This document shows, piece by piece, positions 25,095-34,695 of a DNA stretch of 64,000 nt. The position numbers and the translations under genes were made by a program. Source of the DNA: Erythrobacter sp. SDW2 (GTDB taxonomy: Bacteria > Pseudomonadota > Alphaproteobacteria > Sphingomonadales > Sphingomonadaceae). The notes below the pieces were generated by a model. The model worked only from the letters and a program-made list of their open reading frames with translations. It was not told the DNA's origin and ran no database searches. The stretch's first letter is position 1. The number at the start of each line of letters is the position of its first letter. The DNA is taken from the NCBI RefSeq assembly GCF_021431965.1, contig NZ_CP090370.1, positions 62,001-126,000 on the forward strand, in the 5' to 3' direction.

Positions 25095-26536
25095 GCACCC
25101 GCTCCTTCGAGCAGCACCGCGGCAAGGCGGTCTGCGGTAACTGTGGTATCGCCGTCCATGCGGGCGTGCCGTTCGGCGGCGTCGCGCAGGCGCTTGGCGG
25201 CGGAAATCCGCACCAGCACCGGCTGCGCTTCGACGATGGCGTCGAGCTTGGCCTTGGCCTCCGGCTCCCATGCGAGCGGGGCCTGGTTGCGCGCCGGCGT
25301 CTGGGCGCCGGCGTCCATCTGGGTCGAAAGCGGCAGGATGTGGAACAGCGCGTCGAACAGCGCATTGCACACTTCCTGCACCAGCCAGGTCGCACCGGAA
25401 TATCCCATGTAGGGCGTACCGGTGTGCCGCCGGATCGCTGCGCCGGGGAAGCTTGCGGGGATATAGATCCCTCGCGCGCCGCACTCGGCCATGTACATCC
25501 GTTCGTTGTAGCTGCCGAACACCACCATCGGCGGGTTCTCGATGATCGCTTCGCGTACCGACTGGTTGTCGGGCTTGATCCCCGCCGACCTGCTGAATGC
25601 GAACGCACAGGGCAGGCCCATGTCGTTCTCGAGGAAATTGCGGATGCCGCGGGCGTAGGTCTCGTTGGCGACGATCGCGAAATTGGCGGTGCCGAAGAAG
25701 TCCTGCGTGACGGAACGCCACAGGTCCCACAACGGCTTGATCGTGGTGTGCTTTTCCCGGGTGATGAACGGCTCCGGATCGAGTCCGGTGAGATCGCCCA
25801 GCTGGCGCAGGAAGCGGGTGGTCGAGTCGAGGCCGATGGGTGCTTGCAGATATGGCCGCTCGAGCAGCTCGCACAGATTGCGACCGAACTCGCGGTACAT
25901 GCAGATATTGACCGAGGCATCGGCCAGCCGGCGGATATCCGCCAGATGCGTTCCGAGGGGGAAGACCATGTTGACCTCGGCCCCGATCCCTTCGACCAGC
26001 CGCCGGATCTCGGCGAGGTCGCTCGGCATGTTGAACATGCCGTAGGAAGGCCCGATGATGTTGACGAGCGGCTTGTCGCCATCCTTCAGCTTGCGCGGCT
26101 CGGGCATCTTCTTGGGCCCGAACTCGGTCCACAGCCAGCTGAGCGCGCGGTCTTCGGACTGCCACTGATCCTCGTCGATGGTGCGCGGCAGGAAGCGCTT
26201 GATATTGGTGCCTTCGGGCGTGACCCCGCCGCCGATCATCTCGGCGATGGAGCCCGTCACGACTACCGCCGGCAGATCGGGATCGAGCGACTGCCAGGCG
26301 CGCTTCATCGCGCCTTCGGTGCCGGTCTTGCCGAGCTCTTCCTCGCCCAGCCCCGTGACCACGATGGGCAGTTCGTGCGGAGGAAGCCCGTCGGTGTAAT
26401 GCAGCACGCTGGTGACCGGCAGGTTCTCGCACCCGACCGGACCGTCGACGATCACCTGCAGACCCTTCACCGCGGTGAAGGCATAGACCGCGCCCCAATA
26501 GCCGCCCGCCCGGTCGTGATCGAGGATCAGCGTCAT
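25091..26536 (-). CDS. bchZ: Chlorophyllide a reductase subunit Z
   Basis: 481 residues from [20 protein letters not shown]. NifK-like catalytic subunit of chlorophyllide a reductase (with BchY, BchX), which reduces ring B to the bacteriochlorin state. [20 protein letters not shown] carries a cluster cysteine; [20 protein letters not shown] and [20 protein letters not shown] are family blocks. ATG overlaps the bchY stop. Confidence 0.97.
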   Translation of the reverse strand: MTLILDHDRAGGYWGAVYAFTAVKGLQVIVDGPVGCENLPVTSVLHYTDGLPPHELPIVVTGLGEEELGKTGTEGAMKRAWQSLDPDLPAVVVTGSIAEMIGGGVTPEGTNIKRFLPRTIDEDQWQSEDRALSWLWTEFGPKKMPEPRKLKDGDKPLVNIIGPSYGMFNMPSDLAEIRRLVEGIGAEVNMVFPLGTHLADIRRLADASVNICMYREFGRNLCELLERPYLQAPIGLDSTTRFLRQLGDLTGLDPEPFITREKHTTIKPLWDLWRSVTQDFFGTANFAIVANETYARGIRNFLENDMGLPCAFAFSRSAGIKPDNQSVREAIIENPPMVVFGSYNERMYMAECGARGIYIPASFPGAAIRRHTGTPYMGYSGATWLVQEVCNALFDALFHILPLSTQMDAGAQTPARNQAPLAWEPEAKAKLDAIVEAQPVLVRISAAKRLRDAAERHARMDGDTTVTADRLAAVLLEGAGA

Positions 26537-28062
26537 GAGCCGACCGCCTCCGCTGCCTTGGCGGCGGCGGCATTTTGCGCGGCATACTTGGCCTTGAACT
26601 TGGGTCGGTCGACCGGGGTTTCTTCCCAGATCCCGCTGGCGTGGCCTTCACCGACGCCTTCGAAGAACTCGCGCATCCGGGCAAAGCGTTCACGGTTGCC
26701 GATGGCGGCATTGACCACCTGCGCCAGGCTGCCAGCACCTGCGGGGCCCATAAGGGGGCGGGCCGAGATGAGATTGGTGAAATAGAGCGCCGGGACCGCC
26801 TTAGCCTTGGCATGCTGCACCACCGGCGTGGTGCCAATGGCGAGATCGGGGCCGAATTCCTCGACCGCTGCAATGTCCTGTTCCAGGCTGGCGCGATAGT
26901 TGACCCGGACGCCGCGGGCCTCCAGCCAGTCGCGGTCGGCTTCCGACCACGGCGTGCGCGGACAGGCGGTGCCGACATAGGGCACCTCCGCCCCGCTTTC
27001 GACGAGCAGGCGGGCGACCAGCAGTTCCGAACCTTCGTAGCCTGAAACGGTGATGCGGCCCTCGATGGGCTTGGAGGCCAGTGCCTTGCGGATCGAGGGC
27101 AGGATCACGTTCTGTGCCGCCGCAATCTGCCCTGCGCTCGCTCCGGTCGCTTCACCGATGCTGGCAAGCCAGGCGGCGGTGCCGTCGACGCCGACCGGGG
27201 CGGAGCCCACGACCTTGCGCCCGGCGGCTTCGAACTCGCGCACGCTGGCGGTGTAGAAAGGATGGATTGCCGCAATCACCGCCCCGTCGAGCGCGGCATA
27301 GAGCTCGCGCCATTCGCGGGTGGGCACCACTGGCCCCGCAGCAAGGCCTAGCGGGGCGAGCATCATGCCGATGCCGACCGGGTCGGCCGGGAACATCTCG
27401 CCGAGCAGCGTCACGCCGGGCTTGTCGGCACGCGTGGCAGGGGCCGCCACCGGTCCTTGCTGCGCTTCCTCGCGAGCATATTTGAGCATCGCGCCGGCGA
27501 GCACGTCCTTCGCCTCGGCATGGGTCGGCACGCCGAAGCCGGGCACATCGATGCCGATGATCCGCACGCCGTTGATGGCATCGGGCAGCAGCCGCAGCGG
27601 CACCCCGCTGGCGGTCGGCACGCAGAGGTTGGTGACCACGATGGTGTCGTATTTCTCGGGGTCGGCCATCTGTTCGACGGCTTCCTTGATGTCTTCGAAC
27701 AGCTTTCCGGTGACGAGCGTCTCCGAACTGAACGGGACATAGCCAACGCTGCGGCGTGCACCGTAGAAGTGCGACGTAAACGTCAGTCCATAGACGCAGC
27801 AAGCAGAGCCGGAGAGGATCGTCGCTGTGCGGCGCATCCTGAGGCCCACCCGGAGCGAGCCAAATGCCGGGCACATCGACTGCGGTTGGTCGTGCGGGCC
27901 TAGCGGGTAGTCTTTCTCGAACTGGTCGAGGATCTCGCTCTTGCCCGCTTTCTTGGCCGCTTCGCGCATGGTGTCCGCGCCACCATGGCAGCCGCTACCC
28001 GCTTGCGGATCGAGCTCGATCCGGTCGGGTGCGCGCTCGGTGGAGGCGGCGAGCTCCGTCAT
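26533..28062 (-). CDS. bchY: Chlorophyllide a reductase subunit Y
   Basis: 509 residues. NifD-like partner of BchZ. N-terminal [20 protein letters not shown] and [20 protein letters not shown] carry conserved cysteines; [20 protein letters not shown] holds a further one. Only three bases separate it from bchX, and it overlaps bchZ. Confidence 0.97.
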   Translation of the reverse strand: MTELAASTERAPDRIELDPQAGSGCHGGADTMREAAKKAGKSEILDQFEKDYPLGPHDQPQSMCPAFGSLRVGLRMRRTATILSGSACCVYGLTFTSHFYGARRSVGYVPFSSETLVTGKLFEDIKEAVEQMADPEKYDTIVVTNLCVPTASGVPLRLLPDAINGVRIIGIDVPGFGVPTHAEAKDVLAGAMLKYAREEAQQGPVAAPATRADKPGVTLLGEMFPADPVGIGMMLAPLGLAAGPVVPTREWRELYAALDGAVIAAIHPFYTASVREFEAAGRKVVGSAPVGVDGTAAWLASIGEATGASAGQIAAAQNVILPSIRKALASKPIEGRITVSGYEGSELLVARLLVESGAEVPYVGTACPRTPWSEADRDWLEARGVRVNYRASLEQDIAAVEEFGPDLAIGTTPVVQHAKAKAVPALYFTNLISARPLMGPAGAGSLAQVVNAAIGNRERFARMREFFEGVGEGHASGIWEETPVDRPKFKAKYAAQNAAAAKAAEAVGS

Positions 28063-28065
28063 CCG

Positions 28066-29049
28066 TTACACCTCGTCATAGATCACCTCGAGCGACGGCT
28101 TCTCTTCGTAAGTGCCGCCGCGCATGTCGGCCTGGGTAGCGGGAACGAGCTGGATGTCGCCGCCGACGTCTTCCGGGGAGAACAGGCCGAGCAGGCCTTC
28201 CTGTTCCAGCGGCGTCGGGCGGCGCGGCGGAGCATTGGCGACATTGGTCGCCAGCTCTTCGAACAGCCCTCCCCATTCGCCGCCGGGCATGCCGATGATC
28301 TGGTAATTGGCGGACTTGCGGCGGATGTCCTCGTTGGCGGGGATGGCCGTCAGAACCGGGATATCGACCGCCTTGGCGAAGGCCTGCGCCTCGCCGGTGC
28401 CGTCATCCTTGTTGATGATCATGCCGGCAACGCCGACATTGCCGCCCATCTTGCGGAAATATTCGACCGCCTTGCAGACGTTGTTGGCGACGTAAAGCGA
28501 CTGCAAGTCGTTCGATCCGACAACGATAACCTTCTGGCACATGTCACGGGCGATCGGCAGGCCGAAGCCGCCGCAGACCACGTCGCCGAGGAAGTCCAGC
28601 AGCACGTAGTCGAAGCCCCAGTCGTGGAAGCCGAGCTTTTCCAGCAGTTCGAAGCCGTGGATGATGCCGCGCCCACCGCAGCCGCGACCGACCTCGGGGC
28701 CGCCCAGTTCCATCGCGAACACACCGTCGCGCTGGAAGCAGACGTCCTCGATGGTGACCTCCTCACCCGCCAGCTTCTTCTTCGAGCTGGTTTCGATGAT
28801 GGTCGGGCAGCTCTTGCCGCCGAACAGGAGCGATGTGGTGTCACTCTTCGGGTCGCAGCCGATCAGCAGCACCCGCTTGCCCTGCTGCGCCATCATGTAG
28901 CTGAGGTTGGACAGCGCGAAGCTCTTGCCGCTGCCGCCCTTGCCGTAGATCGCGATGACCTGCGTTTCCGACTTCACTTCACCGGTGTGGACCGGATCGG
29001 GCTCCTGCGCCGCTTCCTCGCGGAGGGTTTCGACGTCCAGCATGCTCAT
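28066..29049 (-). CDS. bchX: Chlorophyllide a reductase iron protein BchX
   Basis: 327 residues from MSMLDVETLREEAAQEPDPV; this ATG overlaps the bchC stop as ATGA and has GGAGAGA upstream (an in-frame ATG two codons earlier is possible). NifH-like: P-loop AIYGKGGSGKSFALSNLSYM, cluster cysteines in VGRGCGGRG and GDVVCGGFG. It delivers electrons to BchYZ. Confidence 0.97.
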   Translation of the reverse strand: MSMLDVETLREEAAQEPDPVHTGEVKSETQVIAIYGKGGSGKSFALSNLSYMMAQQGKRVLLIGCDPKSDTTSLLFGGKSCPTIIETSSKKKLAGEEVTIEDVCFQRDGVFAMELGGPEVGRGCGGRGIIHGFELLEKLGFHDWGFDYVLLDFLGDVVCGGFGLPIARDMCQKVIVVGSNDLQSLYVANNVCKAVEYFRKMGGNVGVAGMIINKDDGTGEAQAFAKAVDIPVLTAIPANEDIRRKSANYQIIGMPGGEWGGLFEELATNVANAPPRRPTPLEQEGLLGLFSPEDVGGDIQLVPATQADMRGGTYEEKPSLEVIYDEV

Positions 29050-29981
29050 GCGCATTCTCTCCAATCGAGCACCATCTTGAGGCACTGCGGGTCTGCAAAG
29101 GCGGTGGGATAGGCGCGCGCCGCGTCGGTCGCGGGGGCCTGGTGTGAAATGAGCCCCGACAGGTCGAGCGCGCCGGTTTCTATCAGTGCGTCGACCGAGG
29201 CGAGGTCTTCGGGTTGCCATTCGGCAGCGATCCGCAGCCGTGCTTCGCGCTGGAATGCCGGCGGGAAAGTGAACTGGATCGGTTGGCTGTAGAACCCCGC
29301 CAGGACCAGCTCGCCGCCCTTCGCCAGCCGCGCGATGAAGGCATCCATGGCCGAGGCATCGCCGCTGACGTCGTAGATGCTGGCATAGTCCCGCCGGTCG
29401 TCATCTTCCGGGTGGATGACCTCATAGCCCTGCGCACCGTCCTGGCGGGCGGTATTGGTGTCCCACACCACGGGCGGCGGCGCCCCCGCTGCTATCGTCA
29501 GCCGCGCCAGCAGCCGGCCGAGGATGCCATGTCCGACGATCAGTTCGGGCGGGCTGCCATGGGCGATGGCATGCAGTGCGGTCGCTGCCAAAGCATAGAG
29601 AATGCCGTCACGGCCCAGCGACTCGGAAATCGTCAGCGCGCGGGCGGAGGGGAGAATGACGGTGCGGGCCGATCCGCCGAACAGGCCACGCGCCTCGCGA
29701 TAGCAGTTGGCACCAGGCACGAAGACCCACTCACCCAGCCTGGAAGTCGCGGCGAGGCCGGTTTCGACCACTCGCCCGATCGACTCGTATCCAGGCACCA
29801 GCGGATACCCCATTCCCGGAAATGCGGGCATTTTGCCGGTCCAGAGCAGCTTTTCGGTGCCGGTGCTGATGCCGCTCCAGTGGATTTCGACACGCACATC
29901 GTTCTCGGTCAGGGGAATCAGTTCAAGGTTCCGCAAGGATAGACGCTCTGGCGCGTCGAGAATGATGGCGGATGTTTCCAA
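29046..29981 (-). CDS. bchC: 3-hydroxyethyl bacteriochlorophyllide a dehydrogenase
   Basis: 311 residues from a TTG start with GAGGGAG four to five bases upstream. It oxidises the C3 hydroxyethyl group to acetyl, completing the bacteriochlorophyllide a macrocycle. Alcohol-dehydrogenase-like fold without the usual zinc cysteines: WSGISTGTEKLLWTGKMPAF, VPGYESIGRVVE and the HGILGRLLARLTIAAGA nucleotide-binding region are typical BchC blocks. Confidence 0.94.
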   Translation of the reverse strand: METSAIILDAPERLSLRNLELIPLTENDVRVEIHWSGISTGTEKLLWTGKMPAFPGMGYPLVPGYESIGRVVETGLAATSRLGEWVFVPGANCYREARGLFGGSARTVILPSARALTISESLGRDGILYALAATALHAIAHGSPPELIVGHGILGRLLARLTIAAGAPPPVVWDTNTARQDGAQGYEVIHPEDDDRRDYASIYDVSGDASAMDAFIARLAKGGELVLAGFYSQPIQFTFPPAFQREARLRIAAEWQPEDLASVDALIETGALDLSGLISHQAPATDAARAYPTAFADPQCLKMVLDWRECA

Positions 29982-30027
29982 ACAGCTCCCTCTCTGGTCC
30001 CACTCTTGAGGCGAAGGGACTCCGACA

Positions 30028-30073
30028 TCTGTCTAGGTAACAGAACGCGGAACGTTGTCAATTTTATTGGACA
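30028..30073 (-). promoter_or_regulatory. bchC promoter with PpsR operator and a second palindrome
   Basis: TGTCAATTTTATTGGACA (30056-30073) is a perfect TGT-N12-ACA PpsR site. On the minus strand it contains the -35 TTGACA (30061-30056), with TACCTA (30039-30034) 16 bases further as a -10. The -10 is inside another inverted repeat, TCTGT-N7-ACAGA (30028-30044). Transcription from here would start bchCXYZ-puf independently of crtF. Confidence 0.75.
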
Positions 30074-30088
30074 CTTTGCTGTGTCAGT

Positions 30089-31219
30089 TCAGCTGGCTTT
30101 GCGCGCCAGCAGGGCCCGGGCGATGATCGGCAGTGGGGTGTCGATCTCCACGACTCGCGCAAATCCGGCCTTTCGGGCCATTCCGGCGATCTCTGCGAAG
30201 GGGCGTGGGCGGCCCGAGCCCATGGCCCAGAGATAGAGCCCGAAATAACTATCGCCCATGGCCTTGGCGCCGCGCGTTCGGGCCATCGGTTCGATAATCA
30301 ACAACTTGCCGCCGGAAGGCAGCGACTCGAAGATCGAGCCGAGCAAGGCCTGCGCGACGTCGTCGTCATGATCGTGCAGGATCCGCACCAGCGTTACGAG
30401 GTCGTAGCCGGTCGGGATCGGGTCTGTCCGGAAGCTGCCCGGGTGGAGGGCCACGCGAGGCTCCAGCGCGGTTCCGGCGACGCGGTTGCGGGCGAGCATG
30501 ACCACTTCCGGAAGGTCGAAGATCCCGAGCTTGAGGCCGGTCGCATGGGTCCCGATGGCCTCGACAAAGCCGCCCGATCCGCCGCCGACATCGAGCATTC
30601 TCCGATGCGAATCGAAGCGATAGTGCCCGATAACCTGCTGCCACACCATCGGCTGAGTGGCGGCCATCAGCTGCGAATAGGGCTGCGCCGACTGCTCGGC
30701 CCCACCAGGCATGGCATAGGTCCAGAAGGCGGACAGGGCGGTGCCTTCACCCGGAGCGCGGCGCAGCAATTCGAGCGGATTTGCGAGGTCGCGATAAAGC
30801 AGCGCATGATGCGCCACCATCGCCATGGCACCATCGTTTGCAGAGAGCTCTGCCCCCGTCCGGCCGAGGGTCCAAACACCTTCCTGCGCCGACTCGCTCA
30901 GCCCGATCCCCTCGCCAGCACGCAGCAGTCGCAGCGCCGCCGCTTCGCTCAATCCGGTAAGGCCCTGCACCTCATCGAGGCGCATAACCCGCTCACGCAG
31001 CGCGGCAAGCAAGCCCGTAGTGACATAGACCTGCGTGACCTGGGTGTAGACGAAGCCCGCGATCAGATCGAACTGCCGCGCCGCCCTGTATCGCGCCACG
31101 CTGCGGACGATCGGCCAGTGCGAAGCCCAGCGCTGGAAGCGCGCGCTGCCCAACACGGCGTTCCGCCGCAGCGCCAGCCGCATCTTCCAGTTCAAGTCAG
31201 ATTCTTTCTTGTTGGACAT
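30089..31219 (-). CDS. crtF: Demethylspheroidene O-methyltransferase
   Basis: 376 residues starting MSNKKESDLNWKMRLALRRN. SAM-dependent methyltransferase of the plant O-methyltransferase type: N-terminal dimerisation region, then the SAM motif RMLDVGGGSGGFVEAIG and GYDLVTLVRILHDHDDD. It methylates the C1 hydroxyl of acyclic carotenoids in the spheroidene/spirilloxanthin branch. The start codon is inside the inverted repeat shared with the crtD promoter. Confidence 0.93.
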   Translation of the reverse strand: MSNKKESDLNWKMRLALRRNAVLGSARFQRWASHWPIVRSVARYRAARQFDLIAGFVYTQVTQVYVTTGLLAALRERVMRLDEVQGLTGLSEAAALRLLRAGEGIGLSESAQEGVWTLGRTGAELSANDGAMAMVAHHALLYRDLANPLELLRRAPGEGTALSAFWTYAMPGGAEQSAQPYSQLMAATQPMVWQQVIGHYRFDSHRRMLDVGGGSGGFVEAIGTHATGLKLGIFDLPEVVMLARNRVAGTALEPRVALHPGSFRTDPIPTGYDLVTLVRILHDHDDDVAQALLGSIFESLPSGGKLLIIEPMARTRGAKAMGDSYFGLYLWAMGSGRPRPFAEIAGMARKAGFARVVEIDTPLPIIARALLARKAS

Positions 31220-31262
31220 ATTCCTATGTCCAATGAACTGGACCCATGTTAGCCTGTGGTCA
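31212..31262. promoter_or_regulatory. crtF/crtD divergent control region with PpsR-like site
   Basis: Only 43 bases separate the two divergent start codons. They hold TGTCCAATGAACTGGACC (31227-31244), one base off TGT-N12-ACA, and an inverted repeat TTGGACATA-TTCC-TATGTCCAA at 31212-31233 that covers the crtF start codon. Binding of PpsR here would block both genes. No clear -10 is visible. Confidence 0.6.
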
Positions 31263-32816
31263 ATGACGGAAACGCCGACCATCATCATCGGGGCGGGCAT
31301 AGGGGGACTTGCCAGCGCTGCGCTGCTCTCGGCGCGCGGGGTGCCGGTGGTGGTGCTGGAGAAGGATCATTCGCCCGGCGGAAAGATCCGGCAACTGCCG
31401 GTGGGCGATGCCGAAATCGACGCCGGACCCACTGTCTTTACCATGCGCCCGGCGCTCGAGGCCATTTTTGTCGATGCCGGGGCCCGGCTGGAAGATCACC
31501 TCACCTTGACCCGCGCCGATGTGCTCGCGCGCCATGCTTGGGATGAGACGGGCCATCTCGATCTCCATGCCGATCACGAGACCAGCGTCGATGCCGTGGG
31601 CCGCTTTGCCGGCGCCCGCGCCGCCGCAGGGTTCCGCAGCTTTTCCGCCGAGGCCAAGCGCATCCATGACATTCTCGACAAGCCGTTCCTGCAAGGCAGC
31701 AAGACCTACCCGCCCGGCCTGATGTGGCGCATCGGGTTGAGGCGGATCGGTGCCCTGCTCGCGATCCGCCCCTACGAGAGCCTGTGGAAGGTGCTGGGCG
31801 AGCATTTCGACGATCCACGTTTGCGCCAGCTGTTCGGGCGTTACACCACCTATTGCGGCTCCGCGCCGTTCCACACCCCGGCCACGCTGATGCTGATCGC
31901 CCATGTCGAGGCGCAGGGTGTGTGGGCGATAGAGGGCGGGATGAGCGCCCTCGCCGCCGCACTTGAAGGCGTTGCCCGAGCCAATGGCGCGCGCTTCCGC
32001 TATGGTGCCAACGCGACCTGGATCCCGACCCGAGGCGGCCGGGTTATCGGAGTGGGGCTCGAGAGCGGCGAAGTAATGGAGACCGGCTCGGTTATCTGCA
32101 ACGCCGATCCTGCTGCCCTCGCCAAGGGGCTGTTCGGCAAGAGTGTCGCCCGCGCCGTGCGTCCGGTCCCACCCGCCAAGCGCTCGCTTTCCGCCATGGT
32201 GTGGCTGGCCAAGGCGCGTACCTCGGGATTCCCGCTGAACCATCACAATGTGTTTTTTTCGCCCGATTACCCGCGCGAGTTTGCCGAGATCGCACAGGGC
32301 CGCGTGCCGTCTGCCCCGACGGCCTATGTCTGCGCGCTGGACCGCGGCGCAGGAGCCGTCCCCGATGGGCCCGAGCGCCTGCAAGTCATCGTCAACGCGC
32401 CCGCCAACGGCGACACCCACAGTTACGGCCCAGAGGAGAGAGAGCGATGCACATCGACCATGCTGGAGCGGCTGCAAGCCTGCGGGCTGGAGCTGGAGAC
32501 GCCGCTGCCGCACGCACTCGTCACGCCCAGCGATTTCTCGACACGCTTCCCGGCGACGGGCGGGGCGCTCTATGGTCGGGCTTCGCACGGGTGGGCGGCC
32601 TCCTTCCTCCGGCCCGGGAGCCGGACAGCGATCCATGGGCTCTATTGCGCGGGCGGGGCGACGCATCCTGGCGCGGGCGTGCCGATGGCCGCCTTGTCGG
32701 GGAGGCTGGCGAGCGAGGCCGTCTTGCACGACCGTGCTTCGACCCGGTGGTACCACCGCAAGGCTACCGCTGGTGGTATGTCGATGCGATCAGCGAATGC
32801 GGCGCCTACGGGCTGA
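31263..32816 (+). CDS. crtD: Carotenoid 3,4-desaturase (methoxyneurosporene dehydrogenase type)
   Basis: 517 residues from MTETPTIIIGAGIGGLASAA (FAD-binding GxGxxG). DHSPGGKIRQLPVGDAEIDA and the C-terminal GLYCAGGATHPGAGVPMAAL are hallmarks of the CrtI/CrtD family; pairing with crtC and crtF points to CrtD. It introduces the C3,4 double bond in hydroxylated or methoxylated carotenoids. The open frame runs about 70 bases into crtC. Confidence 0.9.
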   Translation: MTETPTIIIGAGIGGLASAALLSARGVPVVVLEKDHSPGGKIRQLPVGDAEIDAGPTVFTMRPALEAIFVDAGARLEDHLTLTRADVLARHAWDETGHLDLHADHETSVDAVGRFAGARAAAGFRSFSAEAKRIHDILDKPFLQGSKTYPPGLMWRIGLRRIGALLAIRPYESLWKVLGEHFDDPRLRQLFGRYTTYCGSAPFHTPATLMLIAHVEAQGVWAIEGGMSALAAALEGVARANGARFRYGANATWIPTRGGRVIGVGLESGEVMETGSVICNADPAALAKGLFGKSVARAVRPVPPAKRSLSAMVWLAKARTSGFPLNHHNVFFSPDYPREFAEIAQGRVPSAPTAYVCALDRGAGAVPDGPERLQVIVNAPANGDTHSYGPEERERCTSTMLERLQACGLELETPLPHALVTPSDFSTRFPATGGALYGRASHGWAASFLRPGSRTAIHGLYCAGGATHPGAGVPMAALSGRLASEAVLHDRASTRWYHRKATAGGMSMRSANAAPTG

Positions 32817-33655
32817 CCATTATCGGCTTCATCGGCAGCGTCTTCTCGCCCTATTACAAGAAATCCGGACGCGGCACGCCGCTCGACCACAGCTGCCTCA
32901 ATGTCGCGCTCTACGGCCGACGGAGTGCCCGCTGGGTGATGACCGAGCGCGGCGCGGGCGATGTATCGCAGGAGCGCGACCAGTTGCAGATCGGCCCCAG
33001 CGCCATGCGGTGGGAAAACGATCGCCTGATCATCGACATCGAGGAACGCGACATCCGCCTCGGCATTCCCTGGCGGCGGCGGGTCAAGGGACGGATCGTG
33101 CTTCATCCCGAGGCGATGAACACCCGTCCCTTCCGGATCGATCCGGCCGGGCGGCACATGTGGCAGGCCTATGCGCCGCGCGCGCGGGTCGAAGTGCAGA
33201 TGGAGCGGCCCGGCGTGTCTTGGCAGGGCAGCGGTTACCTCGACGGCAACCACGGCAGCGAGCCGATCGAGGCGGGCTTCAAGAGCTGGCACTGGTCGCG
33301 CGCCCACGCCGGACGCGATGTCGGAGTGATCTACGAAGGCACCCGCCGCGACGGCAGCCACTTCGCCAGTGCGCTGCGCTTCGACCATACCGGCACCCCG
33401 CACGAGGAAGAGCTGCCGCTGGTCGCCCCGCTACCGCCGACGCTGTGGCTGATGCAGCGCCAGACCCGCGCCGACCGCGGCCATGCCAGCGTTGTGAAGA
33501 CATGGGAGGATTCGCCCTTCTACGCCCGCTCGGCACTGGCAATGCGGATGTTCGGGCACAAGGTGATGGCAGTGCAGGAAAGCATCTCGCTCGACCGGCT
33601 GATCAACCCGGTGGTGCAGTTCATGCTGCCCTACAAGATGCCGCGCGAGGTCTAG
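32747..33655 (+). CDS. crtC: Carotenoid 1,2-hydratase
   Basis: About 302 residues from a GTG overlapping the crtD end. Conserved core: YRWWYVDAISECGAYGLTII, FIGSVFSPYYKKSGR, NVALYGRRSARWVMTERG and YLDGNHGSEPIEAGFKSWHW. It adds water to the terminal double bond of neurosporene or lycopene. The open frame continues upstream as a shadow of crtD; the exact start is uncertain because no ATG with a clear ribosome site lies near the expected N-terminus. No crtI or crtB is in the window, so the early carotenoid steps are encoded elsewhere. Confidence 0.88.
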   Translation: MVPPQGYRWWYVDAISECGAYGLTIIGFIGSVFSPYYKKSGRGTPLDHSCLNVALYGRRSARWVMTERGAGDVSQERDQLQIGPSAMRWENDRLIIDIEERDIRLGIPWRRRVKGRIVLHPEAMNTRPFRIDPAGRHMWQAYAPRARVEVQMERPGVSWQGSGYLDGNHGSEPIEAGFKSWHWSRAHAGRDVGVIYEGTRRDGSHFASALRFDHTGTPHEEELPLVAPLPPTLWLMQRQTRADRGHASVVKTWEDSPFYARSALAMRMFGHKVMAVQESISLDRLINPVVQFMLPYKMPREV

Positions 33656-33661
33656 CAGGCG

Positions 33662-33799
33662 CTATTCGGCCTCGTCCTTCTTTGCTGCGGCTTCCTTGTC
33701 CTTGGCGATCTCGCGGTTGACCGACCACAATTGCCACACGCCGAAGCCGAGCGCGACTGCGCCGGAAAAGATGATCTCGATGAAGCCGAGGTTTTCCAT
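33662..33799 (-). CDS. 45-residue membrane protein between crtC and bchO
   Basis: Starts MENLGFIEIIFSGAVALGFG, continues with VWQLWSVNREIAKDKE and ends in a charged, Lys/Glu-rich tail. One membrane helix at about residues 5-24. A clear ribosome binding site (AAAGGA) precedes the ATG and it follows bchO by 11 bases on the same strand, so it is probably the last gene of bchI-D-O. I do not know a named family; the size and layout recall small subunits or adaptors of membrane complexes. Confidence 0.7.
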   Translation of the reverse strand: MENLGFIEIIFSGAVALGFGVWQLWSVNREIAKDKEAAAKKDEAE

Positions 33800-33810
33800 G
33801 GTCAGTCCTT

Positions 33811-34695
33811 TCATTGCACCTCGTCGAAGAAATCCGAGATAAGTTCTGACGTCTCGCGGGGACGTTCCTCATGGGCAAGATGCCCAACCCCCGGCATGGT
33901 GACAAGCCGGGCACGGGGAATGAGATCGGCTGCTCCCTGCACCGCCGTCGCAGGGATGGCGGTGTCGCCACTGGCATGGACCAGCAGCACCGGCGCGGCG
34001 AAGCGGGGCAAGGTGGCCTGCAAATCCTCCAGCCGCCAGTTGGCCATCATCCGGATTGCGCCGTCGCAATGGCCCGACTTGGTGAGCAGGGCGCGATAGG
34101 CTCGCAATCCTGCCGCATCGAGGCGTGATCCTGTTGCCCTTTTCAGGAATCGCTCGGGCTCCGTAGGCGCGCGCATCATCCGGGCGACAATCACCGAAAC
34201 CAGCGGATTGGCGAACAGCAACTGCGCCAGCGAGGGGAACAGCTTGGCCGCCAACCCAGGAAAGGGCAGCAGGGCGGGGTTGAGCCCGACCAGCGGCACC
34301 TTGCGGCCGCTGGCGAGCAGCATCTGGATACCGATGGCCGCGCCGGCGGAATGGCCGACGATCAGCTCAGGGACGAAGTCCTCCTGCTCCAGCAGCGCTT
34401 CGACCGAGGCAGCCATGCCCGGGAGCGTCACGGGCTTGGCAAAATTGGAACGGGTGAAGCCGTGCCCCGGCAGGTCCATCGCCAGAACCTCGAAGCCCGC
34501 GGCCAGCAGCGGCACCAGGTCGCGCCAGCTATGCGTCGCAGCGCCTGTGCCGTGCAGCAGCAGGCAGCGCGGCGCGCCTTGAGGCCCCATCCGCTGGACG
34601 TGCCAGCGATATCCGCCGTTGACGATGAACCGGCTGTGTTCGCGATTGGGCCAGTCGGCACCGTCGCGATTCCAGTCTGGGTAGCGGTCGGTCAT
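33811..34695 (-). CDS. bchO: Alpha/beta hydrolase BchO of the Mg-chelatase operon
   Basis: 294 residues. The fold is seen in CLLLHGTGAATHSWRDLVPL (oxyanion loop), the nucleophile elbow LIVGHSAGAAIGIQ and the late GDTAIP and PGVGHLAHEE (Asp and His). BchO lies beside bchD and bchI in all purple bacteria I know of, but its reaction is not settled; a role in Mg-chelatase function or Mg-protoporphyrin handling is inferred. Coupled to bchD by ATGA. Confidence 0.92.
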   Translation of the reverse strand: MTDRYPDWNRDGADWPNREHSRFIVNGGYRWHVQRMGPQGAPRCLLLHGTGAATHSWRDLVPLLAAGFEVLAMDLPGHGFTRSNFAKPVTLPGMAASVEALLEQEDFVPELIVGHSAGAAIGIQMLLASGRKVPLVGLNPALLPFPGLAAKLFPSLAQLLFANPLVSVIVARMMRAPTEPERFLKRATGSRLDAAGLRAYRALLTKSGHCDGAIRMMANWRLEDLQATLPRFAAPVLLVHASGDTAIPATAVQGAADLIPRARLVTMPGVGHLAHEERPRETSELISDFFDEVQ

